Below, piece after piece: positions 63,243-64,000 of a stretch of 64,000 nt of DNA (the first letter of the stretch is position 1; each line of letters begins with the position of its first letter). Origin of the DNA: Sorghum bicolor (Eukaryota > Streptophyta > Magnoliopsida > Poales > Poaceae); contig NC_012870.2 of assembly GCF_000003195.3 (NCBI RefSeq), positions 33,066,706 to 33,130,705 on the forward strand, in the 5' to 3' direction. The position numbers and the translations under genes were made by a program. The notes under the pieces are model-generated. The model was given only the letters and a program-made list of their open reading frames with translations. It ran no database searches and was not told the origin of the DNA.

Positions 63243-64000
63243 AGTCATACAATAGCTAATAATGTAAATTTTTGGGTTTTGAAAATAAATCTCCAGAACT
63301 CAATAATGCTAGGAATAAGATAATAGCAGCTCAGATGTTCAATGATCATATCAACCAACTACCTAGACTTAGCTCAAACTTATGCCTCCACAAGTTGCAG
63401 GTTCAGAGTAAGCCTTCAAATTAAACAGTAATGTCCAAAACTCGGGAAAATCTAACGTTGGAATCTACGTACTTGTAAAGAATTATAATAGAGAAACTAT
63501 TCATCATTTCCAAGATAAAATTTTAATGTTCATCAATTTTTATTTAGTTCTAGTTTAGACTGACTCTAAAAAAACTCTAACGCTTAACTAACTATAAACT
63601 CACAAAAAGACTCTATGACTTGTGGACCTTCATGTGCCCACATATTTTTGGTATTTTTATAACTATGTGGACTCGATAATCGCTTAGGTATAATTACCTG
63701 ATAACTAGGGGATGCTCCTCCCCCAAGCTAGATGGTTGCAATACTTGGCGTAGATGTCGTTTATAGCGAGCTAGCCACTAGGGGAACCCGGTGGATGCCA
63801 CTGATAGACTACCTCCATCTCCTTGTTATGATGTTATTCCTGCATAGTCATACTCCAACAATAAAACCAAAACTCGAGGCTTAAATTTAATAATGGGTTA
63901 GCGGTCACCCAATGAGCAATTGATTATTCTTATGAGCTAGTATTGATGTTGTCTAACTTAAATAGGATTTTACTTTTCTCTTCTTTTTTTGAATTTTCTA
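63243..64000 (-). mobile_element. Athila-like 3' internal region
   Basis: Non-coding and similar in order to B 9360-9840 and A2 42720-43200, with a polypurine-like module at 63717-63729. No gene is supported. It runs off the window. Confidence 0.6.

Overview
This window is intergenic heterochromatin-like plant DNA built almost entirely from nested LTR retrotransposons. The likely source is a grass, probably a panicoid such as sorghum, sugarcane or maize. That is an inference from the mix of families: Athila-like and Tat-like Ty3/gypsy elements, a very long Tekay/Del-like LTR, a SIRE/Maximus-like copia LTR, chromovirus LTRs and a Stowaway-like MITE. I found no convincing host gene, no tRNA or rRNA gene and no CRISPR array. 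A run of 100 Ns at 58023-58122 marks a scaffold gap.

Layout. 1-742 is the end of a Tat-type LTR. 743-2183 is the 3' end and LTR of an Athila-like element (A3). 2184-5523 belongs to an older minus-strand Athila-like element (H), which resumes at 16126-16257 and 28084-28176. H is split by element B (5524-16125, minus, target-site duplication GTGAT/GTGAC) and element D (16258-28083, minus, duplication GGCTA). B is a non-autonomous Athila relative with a gag-protease frame and a separate env-position ORF but no RT, RNase H or integrase; one of its LTRs carries a solo LTR (6621-7900). D is a chromovirus deletion derivative. One of its LTRs is split by two solo LTRs, 17029-21537 and 21567-23948, and removing both restores exactly the 804-bp length of its partner LTR.

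28471-36473 is a plus-strand LTR piece split by Athila-like element A1 (28539-36185, plus, duplication TAGGA). 36474-39834 is the gag start, primer site and LTR of a minus-strand Athila-like element (C); that LTR contains a Stowaway-like MITE and a chromovirus solo LTR. 39835-40271 and 62197-62261 are one Tat gag fragment split by Athila-like element A2 (40272-62196, minus, duplication ATGGC). A2 is in turn split by a young Tat element starting at 45843 (duplication GGAAT). 62262-64000 holds two LTR fragments in opposite orientation and Athila-like internal sequence.

The Tat element is the only one with a full enzyme set: gag, protease, RT, RNase H, a second archaeal-type RNase H and integrase in one frame broken by a single TAG. 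Downstream, on the opposite strand, lies a six-exon gene of the 'putative gypsy type transposon' type whose five GT-AG introns keep phase. The contig after the gap repeats the A2 flank plus one Tat LTR plus the other A2 flank. That is the structure of a solo-LTR allele or a collapsed assembly, so the 3' end of the Tat element is not actually seen.

Most elements here lack pol and would depend on enzymes from relatives. The Athila-like group is the most unusual: A1 and A2 carry two tandem protease-like domains and an unrecognised ORF where gag should be, with polypurine-tract-like modules repeated inside the elements.
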